Source of the DNA: Bacteroidaceae bacterium | GTDB taxonomy: Bacteria; Bacteroidota; Bacteroidia; Bacteroidales; Bacteroidaceae | NCBI GenBank assembly: GCA_017503645.1 | Contig: JAFVSR010000063.1 | Coordinates: 41,723-105,722 of the forward strand | Length of the DNA stretch: 64,000 nt | Direction: 5' to 3' | Part shown: positions 52,825 to 60,763 of the stretch, one piece after another | Layout: the number at the start of each line of letters is the position of its first letter | Position numbering within the stretch: position 1 is the first letter of the stretch | Notes under the pieces: generated by a model | Database searches by the model: none | What the model was told of the DNA's origin: nothing | Seen by the model: only the letters and a program-made list of their open reading frames with translations | Position numbers and translations under genes: made by a program

Positions 52825-53877
52825 TTATTTATAATACTCCGCATACCACTCGGCGAAAGCCCTAAGCCCTTCACGTAGAGATGTCGATGGCTTGAAACCG
52901 AAATCCTGCTCAAGTGGGGTGGTGTCGGCATAGGTAACAGGCACATCGCCCGGCTGCATAGGTACAAGTTCCTTGTGTGCCTCAAAATCATAGTCCTGCG
53001 GCAATACTCCGGCACGTAACAACTCTTCCTGCAAGATTGTTACGAAGTCAAGCAGGTTTTCGGGTTGGTTGTTACCTATGTTATATACCTTGTATGGGGG
53101 AACGGGAAGGCCGTCCTCCCCTGTCTGACGTTCGGGAGCGTGTTGCATAACACGAATAATGCCTTCTACAATGTCATCGACATATGTGAAGTCGCGCTTG
53201 CAGTTGCCGTAGTTGAATATCTGTATCTTGTCGCCCTTCACAAGTTTGTTGGTGAACCCGAAGTATGCCATATCGGGGCGACCGGCGGGGCCGTAAACGG
53301 TGAAGAAACGCAGGCCGGTGCTTGGTATGTTGTAGAGCTTGCTGTAGGCGTGTGCCATAAGCTCGTTGCTCTTTTTGGTGGCGGCGTAGAGGCTCACGGG
53401 GTTATCTACTTTGTCGTCGGTGCTGTAGGGTACCTTCTTGTTGCTGCCATATACGCTCGACGATGATGCATAAACGAGGTGCTCGGTTGCATTATGGCGG
53501 CAAGCCTCCAGTATGTTGTAGAAACCTATGAGGTTGCTCTCTATGTATGCACCCGGGTTGGTGATGCTGTAGCGCACACCTGCCTGTGCGGCAAGGTTCA
53601 CCACAACGTATGGTTTGTGTGTGGTGAATAGCTCATCAATCAACTGCTTGTCGGCGATATTGCCTTCAATGAATGTGAAGTTTTCAAATCTATTCAAAGC
53701 ATTCAAACGCTCTTTTTTTATGTTCACATCGTAGTAATCGTTCATATTGTCGATGCCGATGATGTGTGCACACTCAACTTCGTTTAGCAAACGCTTGCAT
53801 AGGTTGCTGCCAATGAAGCCGGCTGCACCTGTAACTAAAATAGTTTTGCCCTTGAGGTCTATATTGTACTGTAGCAT
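52825..53877 (-). CDS. UDP-glucuronate 4-epimerase
   Basis: A 350-aa extended-SDR enzyme: Rossmann GAAGFIGSNL, catalytic Ser in YASSSSVYG, YAATKKSNE as YxxxK, and YGPAGRPDMA plus NYGNCKRDFTYVDDI typical of UDP-glucuronate epimerases of the CapI group. It makes UDP-galacturonate. It is placed next to UDP-glucose dehydrogenase, which makes its substrate. The 275-nt gap before it, toward wzx, has no gene and contains the palindrome TTTACAA-ttt-TTGTAAA at 52676-52692. Confidence 0.92.
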   Translation of the reverse strand: MLQYNIDLKGKTILVTGAAGFIGSNLCKRLLNEVECAHIIGIDNMNDYYDVNIKKERLNALNRFENFTFIEGNIADKQLIDELFTTHKPYVVVNLAAQAGVRYSITNPGAYIESNLIGFYNILEACRHNATEHLVYASSSSVYGSNKKVPYSTDDKVDNPVSLYAATKKSNELMAHAYSKLYNIPSTGLRFFTVYGPAGRPDMAYFGFTNKLVKGDKIQIFNYGNCKRDFTYVDDIVEGIIRVMQHAPERQTGEDGLPVPPYKVYNIGNNQPENLLDFVTILQEELLRAGVLPQDYDFEAHKELVPMQPGDVPVTYADTTPLEQDFGFKPSTSLREGLRAFAEWYAEYYK

Positions 53878-53892
53878 AGCTTTGTTTTTATA

Positions 53893-54750
53893 TTAATCTC
53901 TTTGGAATATATCGCGTGTATATACTTTCTCTTTTACATCGTCGAGGCAAGCATCGTAGCGGTTGGCTATGATAGCCTGCGACTGCTTCTTGAACTCTGC
54001 GAGGTCGTTGATTACACGGCTGCCAAAGAAGGTGGTGCCGTTCTCAAGTGCGGGTTCGTAGATGATGACCTCTGCGCCTTTTGCCTTGATGCGTTTCATC
54101 ACGCCTTGAATAGATGATTGACGGAAATTGTCGCTGTTGCTCTTCATTGTCAATCTGTAAACACCTATTACGCATTTCTTCTCCTCGCTGGCGTTGAAGC
54201 TTCCGTTGCTACTGTAATAACCTGCCATTCTCAGTACCTGGTCGGCAATGAAGTCCTTGCGTGTGCGGTTGCTCTCTACAATGGCACTCATCATATTCTG
54301 CGGTACCTCTTGGTAGTTGGCAAGCAATTGCTTGGTGTCCTTGGGCAGGCAGTAGCCACCGTAGCCGAAAGAGGGGTTGTTGTAGTGGTCGCCAATGCGG
54401 GGGTCGAGGCCTACACCTTGTATTATGGCTGCAGAGTCGAGGCCTTTTATTTCGGCATATGTGTCGAGCTCGTTAAAGTAGCTCACGCGCAGTGCAAGGT
54501 ATGTGTTGGCAAAAAGTTTTACAGCTTCTGCCTCTTTGAGCCCCATAAAGAGGGTGGGGATATCTTCTTTTATTGCTCCCTGCTGCAAGAGCGATGCAAA
54601 TGTGTGGGCTGCCTCCTCAAGGTGGTTGCCGGCAATGGCTTTGATTGCCTCGTTGGCTTCGCCTTCCTCTCTCGCGTCTCGGCAAACACTAAACGAGTTT
54701 TGTTTGCTCTCGCTGCTTGTTCGGTTCTCCTCGCCGGATTTTTCAATCAT
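53893..54750 (-). pseudogene. ugd: UDP-glucose 6-dehydrogenase, C-terminal part (split gene)
   Basis: Central and C-terminal domains of UDP-glucose dehydrogenase, separated from the N-terminal part by a frame change at an ATGA overlap (54747-54750). The catalytic cysteine motif [15 protein letters not shown] is intact, as are [20 protein letters not shown] and the C-terminal NAD/sugar domain ([15 protein letters not shown]). The first ~40 residues, MIEKSGEEN...[12 protein letters not shown], contain charged sequence ([15 protein letters not shown]) that looks foreign to the family. The enzyme may be dead, rescued by re-initiation at the overlap, or made as two chains that reassemble, since the break falls at a domain boundary. 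Confidence 0.8.
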
Positions 54751-55277
54751 CTTGGGTAGCCCACAATGATGCGGCTGGGGTAGAGGTTGTCGTAAAGGGC
54801 TTTGCTCTCGCGCAAGAATTCGGGAGAGAATAGCAAGCGGAACTTATGGGTTGTATCCAAGCCTTTTTCTTTGAATTTCTTTGCATACTTTATATAAAGG
54901 CTGCGGCAGTATCCCACAGGTATTGTGCTCTTGATGACCATTGTGGCCTCGGGGTTAGCTTCGAGCACAAGGTCTATTACGTCCTCAATGTGGTGTGTGT
55001 CGAAGAAATTTAATTGGGGGTCGTAGTTGGTGGGGGCTGCAATTACAACAAAGTCGGCATCGCGATAAGCACTTGCTCCGTCGAGTGTTGCTGTGAGGTT
55101 CAACTCCTTCTCGGCAAGATATTTCTCAATGTAATCGTCCTGAATGGGTGAAATGCGGTTGTTTATTTTTTCTACCTTTTCGGGGATTACATCTACTGCT
55201 ACAACTTCGTTGTGCTGTGCCAACAACGTGGCAATGCTGAGGCCTACATAGCCTGTTCCTGCTACTGCAATTTTCAT
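54747..55277 (-). pseudogene. ugd: UDP-glucose 6-dehydrogenase, N-terminal part (split gene)
   Basis: NAD-binding domain of UDP-glucose dehydrogenase, 176 aa: [14 protein letters not shown] Rossmann start, [29 protein letters not shown] and [27 protein letters not shown], then a stop. An intact enzyme in this order has about 390-420 residues; this frame ends before the catalytic cysteine. The start at 55277 is the family's usual MKIAV; an upstream ATG at 55325 is not needed. Its product, UDP-glucuronate, is the substrate of the epimerase next door, so loss of function would affect capsule composition. Confidence 0.82.
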
Positions 55278-55321
55278 AACTGTATAATTTTTATTAATGA
55301 TATTCTTTGTCTTTTGTTCCC

Positions 55322-55343
55322 GCAAGCAGTTTCACCTGCTTGC
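55322..55343. terminator. hairpin downstream of the AAA/PD-(D/E)XK gene
   Basis: GCAAGCAG (55322-55329) pairs with CTGCTTGC (55336-55343) around TTTCAC; a second small GGGG/CCCC hairpin follows at 55348-55360. It lies between the AAA-ATPase gene and ugd. T-run weak; it may attenuate rather than stop transcription. Confidence 0.4.
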
Positions 55344-55426
55344 AGGTGGGGTTTTGCCCCTGTGGTTGCTTTCTACTTTTCTCACACGTATCTGGTTTTT
55401 GGAATGGCAATATAGTGTCGTCTGTG

Positions 55427-56974
55427 TTATTGTTTAATTATCCACTCCTCTATGTTTCTTGTTTTTATTGAGACATTTGCACCAATTTTAATAATCTCTC
55501 TTCCTTCTGCTGCAAATGGCAGTGCGTAATCTTTGTTTTCAATCTGCTCAATAGCCTCTTGTGCCGTGCCGTTGAATTTAAGTTCTATGATGTATATATA
55601 ATCGTTAGTGCCAATTAAAATATCTATTCTTCCGTTAGAGGTTCGGTATTCGGCCTGCACATACAACCCCATAAGTTTTGTAATGATGTATATTACATTC
55701 TGGTAGTGGTTTCCCAGCTCCTTTATAAGTTCGTATGGTGTGCCGGCCATAAGACTTTGCAGTTGTTTCATAAACTCTTCGGCTTTGCCGTTTCTGGCAC
55801 TTGTTACAAACTTGCTGATAATGGTTTGTGCCTGTGTTGCCTGCACCTTGGTGTAGAATGGTAGCAGGAAGTTCACAAAGCCGCTTTTTACCTCTTCATT
55901 GGGGTAGTTGAGTGTGTATAAGCGGAATTCCTCGTCAAAGTCCTTTATTGTGAGGTATCCGCTTTGGTATAGCACCGGTATGGGGTCTATTGTGCCGGCG
56001 TGCACGCTGCTCAGTTGCTCCTCGCTTGCCTCGTAGCCCGATAACTCTTCTATATTGAAGTTTGCTTTTTTAATTAGTTCCACAAGGTACGTGGGTGTTC
56101 CTGTACTGAACCAATAGCTGCCGTATGTTTTTTTTGCCAATGTGTTTAATACGCTGAACGGGTTGTATAGGCCTTGTGTGCTATGCGTAAAGTGGTATCC
56201 GTCGTATGTGCGTTGTAGTTGCTTGTATGCCTCCTCTTTTGTTTGGTTGTTGGCTGTTGCCAGTGCCTCAATCTCTTCGTCGAACACGGTGTGCAGCTCC
56301 TCGTCGGTGATGCCGCATATGTCGTGATATCTGCTGTCCATTGATATGTCGTTGAGGTTGTTCAGGTCGCTGAACACGCTCACTTTGCTGAACTTCGACA
56401 CACCCGTGAGGAGCGCGAATTTGAGGTCGGCATCGGCGCTCTTTAGCACTCCGTAGAATGCCTTTAGCGTGTTGCGGAACTCTTCCTGCAGTTTTTCGTT
56501 TCCAATAGCTTGCAATATTGGCTTGTCGTATTCGTCGATGAGTACAACGGTGTTGCGCCCGGTTTTTTCCTTGGCTGCGCGGATTACAGCGCGGAATCTT
56601 TGGGAAAGGCTGGTGTTGTGCAATTCGCTTGAGCCATATTCATTTTCCCACTGGCGCAGGTATGTGCTGAGAATGTTCTCCAATTCCTCCTTGCTTTCAT
56701 ATTTCTCGGCATTTAGGTCGAGATGCAGAATAGGGTATGTGTGCCACTCTTTTTCCAACTGCTCCATTGCCAGACCCTTGAACAGTTCTTTTTTTCCTTG
56801 GAAATAGGCTTCGAGGGTTGATAGCAGAAGGCTTTTCCCAAAGCGGCGTGGGCGACTGAGGAAATAGATGCTTCCTTCCTTCACAAGCTTGTATATGAGG
56901 GGTGTTTTATCGACATATACATAACCTTCGTTGCGCAGGTTCTCGAAATTTTGTCTGCCTATGGGGTATATCAT
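55427..56974 (-). CDS. AAA-ATPase-like plus PD-(D/E)XK nuclease-like protein
   Basis: A 515-aa protein common in Bacteroidales genomes. The N-terminal AAA-ATPase-like region has a Walker A variant (SRPRRFGKSLLLS) near residue 42 and Walker B VVLIDEYDKPI near residue 145. The C-terminal PD-(D/E)XK nuclease-like region shows GRIDILIGTNDYIYIIELKFNGT, the D...E-x-K core, near residue 450. Numerous paralogues usually occur per genome; role unknown, possibly defence or mobile-element related. It interrupts the wzc-ugd-epimerase order of this capsule locus. Confidence 0.9.
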   Translation of the reverse strand: MIYPIGRQNFENLRNEGYVYVDKTPLIYKLVKEGSIYFLSRPRRFGKSLLLSTLEAYFQGKKELFKGLAMEQLEKEWHTYPILHLDLNAEKYESKEELENILSTYLRQWENEYGSSELHNTSLSQRFRAVIRAAKEKTGRNTVVLIDEYDKPILQAIGNEKLQEEFRNTLKAFYGVLKSADADLKFALLTGVSKFSKVSVFSDLNNLNDISMDSRYHDICGITDEELHTVFDEEIEALATANNQTKEEAYKQLQRTYDGYHFTHSTQGLYNPFSVLNTLAKKTYGSYWFSTGTPTYLVELIKKANFNIEELSGYEASEEQLSSVHAGTIDPIPVLYQSGYLTIKDFDEEFRLYTLNYPNEEVKSGFVNFLLPFYTKVQATQAQTIISKFVTSARNGKAEEFMKQLQSLMAGTPYELIKELGNHYQNVIYIITKLMGLYVQAEYRTSNGRIDILIGTNDYIYIIELKFNGTAQEAIEQIENKDYALPFAAEGREIIKIGANVSIKTRNIEEWIIKQ

Positions 56975-57056
56975 ATTTCTATTCGTTGTAGGTCTGTTTT
57001 TTATTACTTTTTCTTTCTCTCAAATTCCTGCAACTGCTATCTTCATTTCCCTGTCT

Positions 57057-59444
57057 TTATTGTTTCTGCTCATATCCATAGTGGTAGCTGTTGTGGTAGC
57101 CATAGCGATAGCTGTATTTGTAGCCATAGCGGCTGCCGCCTGTATCTACTCCGTTAAGTATAATGGATATGTTCTTCAGTTTGTTGTCGTTGTAGAGGGT
57201 TTCTATGTCGGGTATCATAGAGCGTTCCATCACACCGGCGCGCACGAGGAAGAATGTGCGGTCGGCAAGTTTTTCTATGATATGCGTGTCGGCCACCATA
57301 TCCACGGGCGGGCAGTCTATGAGCGTGTAACGATACTCTTTTTTCAACTGTTCCAACAGCGCTGCGAAGCGTGGGTGCTCGAGCAGCTCCGTGGGGTTGG
57401 GTGGTATGGTGCCCACGGGAAGTATATGTAGGTTGGGGTATTTTGTGTCGGCAACGATTATGTCGCTTATGTCGTCAATCTCACCTGCGAGGTAGTTGCT
57501 CATACCCTTTTGGGGCGATGATACGTATTGCGACAACGATGCGTGACGCATATCGCCATCAATCGCTATTACTTTCTCTCCCTTTATGGCAAGGCTCACT
57601 GCGGTGTTTATCATACAGAATGTTTTGCCGCTGCCGGGGTTGAACGATGTGGCGACGATGGTGCTGTGCTGTTTGTCGCGTGTCATAAACTTTATGTTGG
57701 TGCGCAGCACGCGGAATGCTTCGTTTATGATGTTGCGGCTGCCGTCGTGCACCACCACGGGGATTTTTTCGTTTTTCTTGTTCTTCTGCACCAGTTGCGG
57801 TATTTCACCGATTATGGGGGTGGACAGGCCGTTGAGGTCCTTGCGGCCACGCACTTTGGTGTTGGCTATTTCGCGTATGGCAACCACTGCTGCCGGTATG
57901 AGCAGGCCTATGGCAAGTGCCATGAGGATGGTGTGGTTCTTTACCGGTGCTGTGGGAGTGGTGCTGCCGGTGGGCGATGTGATGATGCGTGTCTTGTATG
58001 CCGTGAAGGCTTGCGACAGTTGGTTCTCTTCGCGTTTTTGCAAGAGGAAAAGGTATAGTTTTTCTTTTACGCTCTGCTCACGCTCGGCCGATGCAAGATA
58101 TTTTGTCTGCTCGGGGTTCTTTGATATCTCCTCGATTGTCTTTTTTGTCTCCTGCTCGAGTGCTGCTATGTTGGTTTCTACCTTCTTGATGGATAGTTTT
58201 GCCGCGGCAATAATGGATTCGCGCTTGGCGGCCAGCTGCATATCCATCTTCTTTATTTCGGGGTTGTTCTCGCCGCTTTTTTCAATGGCGGCATTGCGCT
58301 CGATGACAGCCCGGTTATAGTCGGCTATCTGGTTGTTGAGCATTGTGTTGCTGAGCGTGGCTCCAAAGGGCAGCGGCTCGTTGAGCGTTTTGCTTGCCTG
58401 CAGTTTGGAGAGAATCTCCTTCATACTGGCAAGGTCGCTGTTGAGTTTTTGTAGCTCGTTTATGTTGTCGCTGTTCTTGGATATGTGAACAGATGTGCTT
58501 GCGGCCACACTTGGCAGGCGGTTGCGGCTTTTGTATGATGAGATGTTGCTGTCCACTTCGTCGAGCTCGTCGCTTATGTAGGCAAGGCGGTCGTTTATGA
58601 ACTGCAGGGTTCCATCGGCAGCACGGTTCTTGTCCTTAACCCAGTTTTCGTTATACACTTGAACCAATGTGCCTAAGATGTCGTCGGCACGGTCGATGGA
58701 GTGGTCGGTGATGGAGATGGTTATTATGCCGCTCTCCTCGTCGGGCAGGCCGAAGTGCAATCTGCCGGTGAGCATCCCTATGGCTGCTTGTGTGCTTGTG
58801 TGCGTTACCTCTATGGTGGTGCTTTGCGACAAATGGCACGCGGCGTTCTTGCGTATTATTATTTTGCCTATGGGGCTTTCGGCAAGAGCTATACCGTCGA
58901 CCAATTCGCCGCTTATGGGCTGTTGCTCTATTTCTTTGCCTTCGATGCTGAGGTCGTGAATGGTGAATGCTCCTTCGGGGGTGATGTGTATGCTGAAGGT
59001 TGCCGATGATTCTTCGTCGAGGTCGTATAGCTCAACGGTTATCGGAAGCGACTCGCCGTATAGTGTTTCGGGGTGGAACAGCCCATCCTTCTCGTAACCG
59101 GTTCTCAATCCCAGCCTTTCCACAACCCGGCTTATGGTTTCGGGGGCTTTGAATGTGTATATCTCGTTGTAGGCGTTGGTGGTGGTGCGCAGCCCCAGGT
59201 TTGCCATATTGGCCATTTGCTCGTCAATTGAGGGGGCCTTGTCTTTGGATTTGATGAGTACCTCGCAGTAACGGGTGTATGATGGTTGCGTGGTTGCTAT
59301 TTTGTATATAGCAATTCCCAGTGATATTATGAGCGATATTGCGAACCAATACCATTTGGACAAGCAAGAATACAAAAACTCATTTATGTTAAAGTAATTG
59401 TCGGCCTGTATTGTGGTGCCTTTTTGTTTTGCGGCTTGTGCCAT
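57057..59444 (-). CDS. wzc: capsule tyrosine autokinase / chain-length regulator (Wzc)
   Basis: A 795-aa inner-membrane BY-kinase. Layout: transmembrane segment near residues 30-50, large periplasmic Wzz domain with coiled coil (~residues 300-470), second transmembrane segment near 510-530, and a cytosolic kinase with Walker A PGSGKT near residue 600, Walker A' VIAIDGDMR and Walker B TLIDCPPVD. The C-terminus is a cluster of about eight tyrosines (RYGYKYSYRYGYHNSYHYGYEQKQ region), the autophosphorylation tail. It controls polymer length and export with a Wza porin, which is not found next to it here. ATG 59444 (MAQAAKQKG) is chosen over an upstream in-frame ATG. Confidence 0.93.
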   Translation of the reverse strand: MAQAAKQKGTTIQADNYFNINEFLYSCLSKWYWFAISLIISLGIAIYKIATTQPSYTRYCEVLIKSKDKAPSIDEQMANMANLGLRTTTNAYNEIYTFKAPETISRVVERLGLRTGYEKDGLFHPETLYGESLPITVELYDLDEESSATFSIHITPEGAFTIHDLSIEGKEIEQQPISGELVDGIALAESPIGKIIIRKNAACHLSQSTTIEVTHTSTQAAIGMLTGRLHFGLPDEESGIITISITDHSIDRADDILGTLVQVYNENWVKDKNRAADGTLQFINDRLAYISDELDEVDSNISSYKSRNRLPSVAASTSVHISKNSDNINELQKLNSDLASMKEILSKLQASKTLNEPLPFGATLSNTMLNNQIADYNRAVIERNAAIEKSGENNPEIKKMDMQLAAKRESIIAAAKLSIKKVETNIAALEQETKKTIEEISKNPEQTKYLASAEREQSVKEKLYLFLLQKREENQLSQAFTAYKTRIITSPTGSTTPTAPVKNHTILMALAIGLLIPAAVVAIREIANTKVRGRKDLNGLSTPIIGEIPQLVQKNKKNEKIPVVVHDGSRNIINEAFRVLRTNIKFMTRDKQHSTIVATSFNPGSGKTFCMINTAVSLAIKGEKVIAIDGDMRHASLSQYVSSPQKGMSNYLAGEIDDISDIIVADTKYPNLHILPVGTIPPNPTELLEHPRFAALLEQLKKEYRYTLIDCPPVDMVADTHIIEKLADRTFFLVRAGVMERSMIPDIETLYNDNKLKNISIILNGVDTGGSRYGYKYSYRYGYHNSYHYGYEQKQ

Positions 59445-59695
59445 ATTGCTTTTCTGATATGAACGTTGGTGGTTTTTAATCTCTAACAGCTCGCAGATGG
59501 GCATACCTTGGGGACTTTGGCGGCTTTGCAAAGTGTTGCTCGTCAATTAGTTACGCAAACTTAGGGTGTTCCTTCTGTTGTGCTTTAGTGATTGAATTTG
59601 CCGGTGACACGCCTGGTTCGCACAGGGTTACGTGGCGGCCTTGAATGGCTGAGCATCATTGGCTTGCAAAAGCTTATTGAATGCTATAACCAATG

Positions 59696-59728
59696 CGAAG
59701 GTAAGAAAAAAATCCAATAATGCTGCAA
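59696..59728 (-). promoter_or_regulatory. putative capsule (wzc) operon promoter
   Basis: Minus-strand TTG (59726-59728), 22-nt spacer and TACCTTCG (59696-59703). The same TTCG-type -7 element is used before the AmpG-like and kinase genes. It implies a ~250-nt untranslated leader. Confidence 0.45.
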
Positions 59729-60072
59729 AAGTTTTTTGTTTTTTTTATAATAATGTAACAAGGGGGTGCCTGTGAACGTCGAATTTTGTTTTTCTACTTG
59801 GTTCCCTATTCCTTCTATAGGGTGTCATAAGATGTTGTATTGTAAATAATATTTACCAAATGTGCGCCTTCGGTTTTGTATCTATGTGTCGTTGGGTTGT
59901 TGACCGTTGTCTATGGAACTGGTGCGCGCGGGTGCCATATATAAATAAGGAGTGCTTGCGGTGCAACTGCTATTTGCTTGATAATTACTGCATTCTTTTA
60001 CGTCGTGTGTGATTTTTTTGCGAAAAATGGATTTTTTTTTGAAAAATGGTATAAAAAAATGGCCGAAAATGC

Positions 60073-60100
60073 TTGGATATAATGTTTTTTTATATCTTTG
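60073..60100 (+). promoter_or_regulatory. promoter of the H1-like gene
   Basis: TTG at 60073-60075, 17-nt spacer and TATCTTTG at 60093-60100, 30 nt before the start codon. Confidence 0.55.
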
Positions 60101-60129
60101 TGCATCATTAACCTTAATAACAGAATATT

Positions 60130-60306
60130 ATGAAAGAACTTATTGAAAAAATTCAGGAGACTTATGCTGCTTTCGCAGCTGATGCAAATGCACAGGTAGA
60201 GAAAGGCAACAAGGCTGCCGGTACACGCGCTCGCAAGGCTTCTTTGGAGATTGAGAAGATGATGAAGGCGTTCCGTAAGGCTTCTTTGGATGCTGCCAAG
60301 AACTAA
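60130..60306 (+). CDS. histone H1-like (Hc1 family) DNA-binding protein
   Basis: A 58-aa basic protein, MKELIEKIQETYAAF... with two KAS repeats (RARKASLEIEK, FRKASLDAAKN), typical of the Bacteroidetes Hc1/H1-like family. Such small Lys/Ala-rich proteins bind DNA and help compact the nucleoid. It has its own promoter and tandem terminators, so it is probably expressed strongly and alone. Confidence 0.88.
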   Translation: MKELIEKIQETYAAFAADANAQVEKGNKAAGTRARKASLEIEKMMKAFRKASLDAAKN

Positions 60307-60336
60307 TGTAGGCATCTTAATCGTCTTTTAGATTAT

Positions 60337-60375
60337 AAATAAGGCTGCACCACTCGTGTGGTCTTATTTGTTTTT
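60337..60375 (+). terminator. rho-independent terminator after the H1-like gene
   Basis: AAATAAG/CTTATTT outer stem (60337-60343 with 60363-60369) and ACCAC/GTGGT inner stem with a TCGT loop, followed by GTTTTT. Confidence 0.7.
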
Positions 60376-60382
60376 GTTTATT

Positions 60383-60415
60383 CCGCCCGTCGACTTTGTT
60401 GACAGGTGGTTTTTT
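60383..60415 (+). terminator. second, tandem terminator
   Basis: Stem 60383-60394 with 60398-60409 (12 pairs, one mismatch and two G-T pairs), TTT loop, followed by six Ts. It is a backup for the terminator 45 nt upstream. Confidence 0.6.
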
Positions 60416-60763
60416 GTGTGGGTACGTTGCTGCTTCCTGTTTTCTTTATTTGTAAAATAAAATTACTTTTATGCGGTTGCGCTCGCTTGGATGTCTCTTG
60501 GTCTGTTTGCGAATAAATTGCAAATGCGATGCAAAGTGTAGTTGCGGTTCCGGTGAGTATATTTGTGTGGCCGTCGGGCGTGGCGGTGCTTGATGCTTCC
60601 CACTGTCAGGTCAAAGTTTGTTTGATAATTTATGTAAAACTTTTATTATTATAAAAATTATTGTAAATTAGCAACGTTTTGTGCTTTTGCACGCATAATG
60701 GGCCTTTACGTGCCTATTTTTGGAAAATGAGGATAATTTTTTAATAACCATATAAAAATAATT

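Larger units (their letters stand above)
59445..60129. other. 685-nt intergenic region with capsule-operon leader and divergent promoters
   Basis: No gene was seen. It carries the putative wzc-operon promoter at 59696-59728 with a ~250-nt leader, an alternative -7 TAAGTTTG on the minus strand at 59556-59563, and the promoter of the H1-like gene at 60073-60100. The leader contains several short complementary stretches (for example CATTGGCTTGC / GCTATAACCAATG), consistent with RNA structure. Confidence 0.45.
60307..60763. other. 457-nt intergenic region before the beta-galactosidase gene
   Basis: It contains the two terminators of the H1-like gene and a -7-like TATTTTTG at 60715-60722, 42 nt before the beta-galactosidase start. 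No coding sequence, tRNA or known riboswitch was seen in the remainder, which is A/T-rich near the 3' end. Confidence 0.5.
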
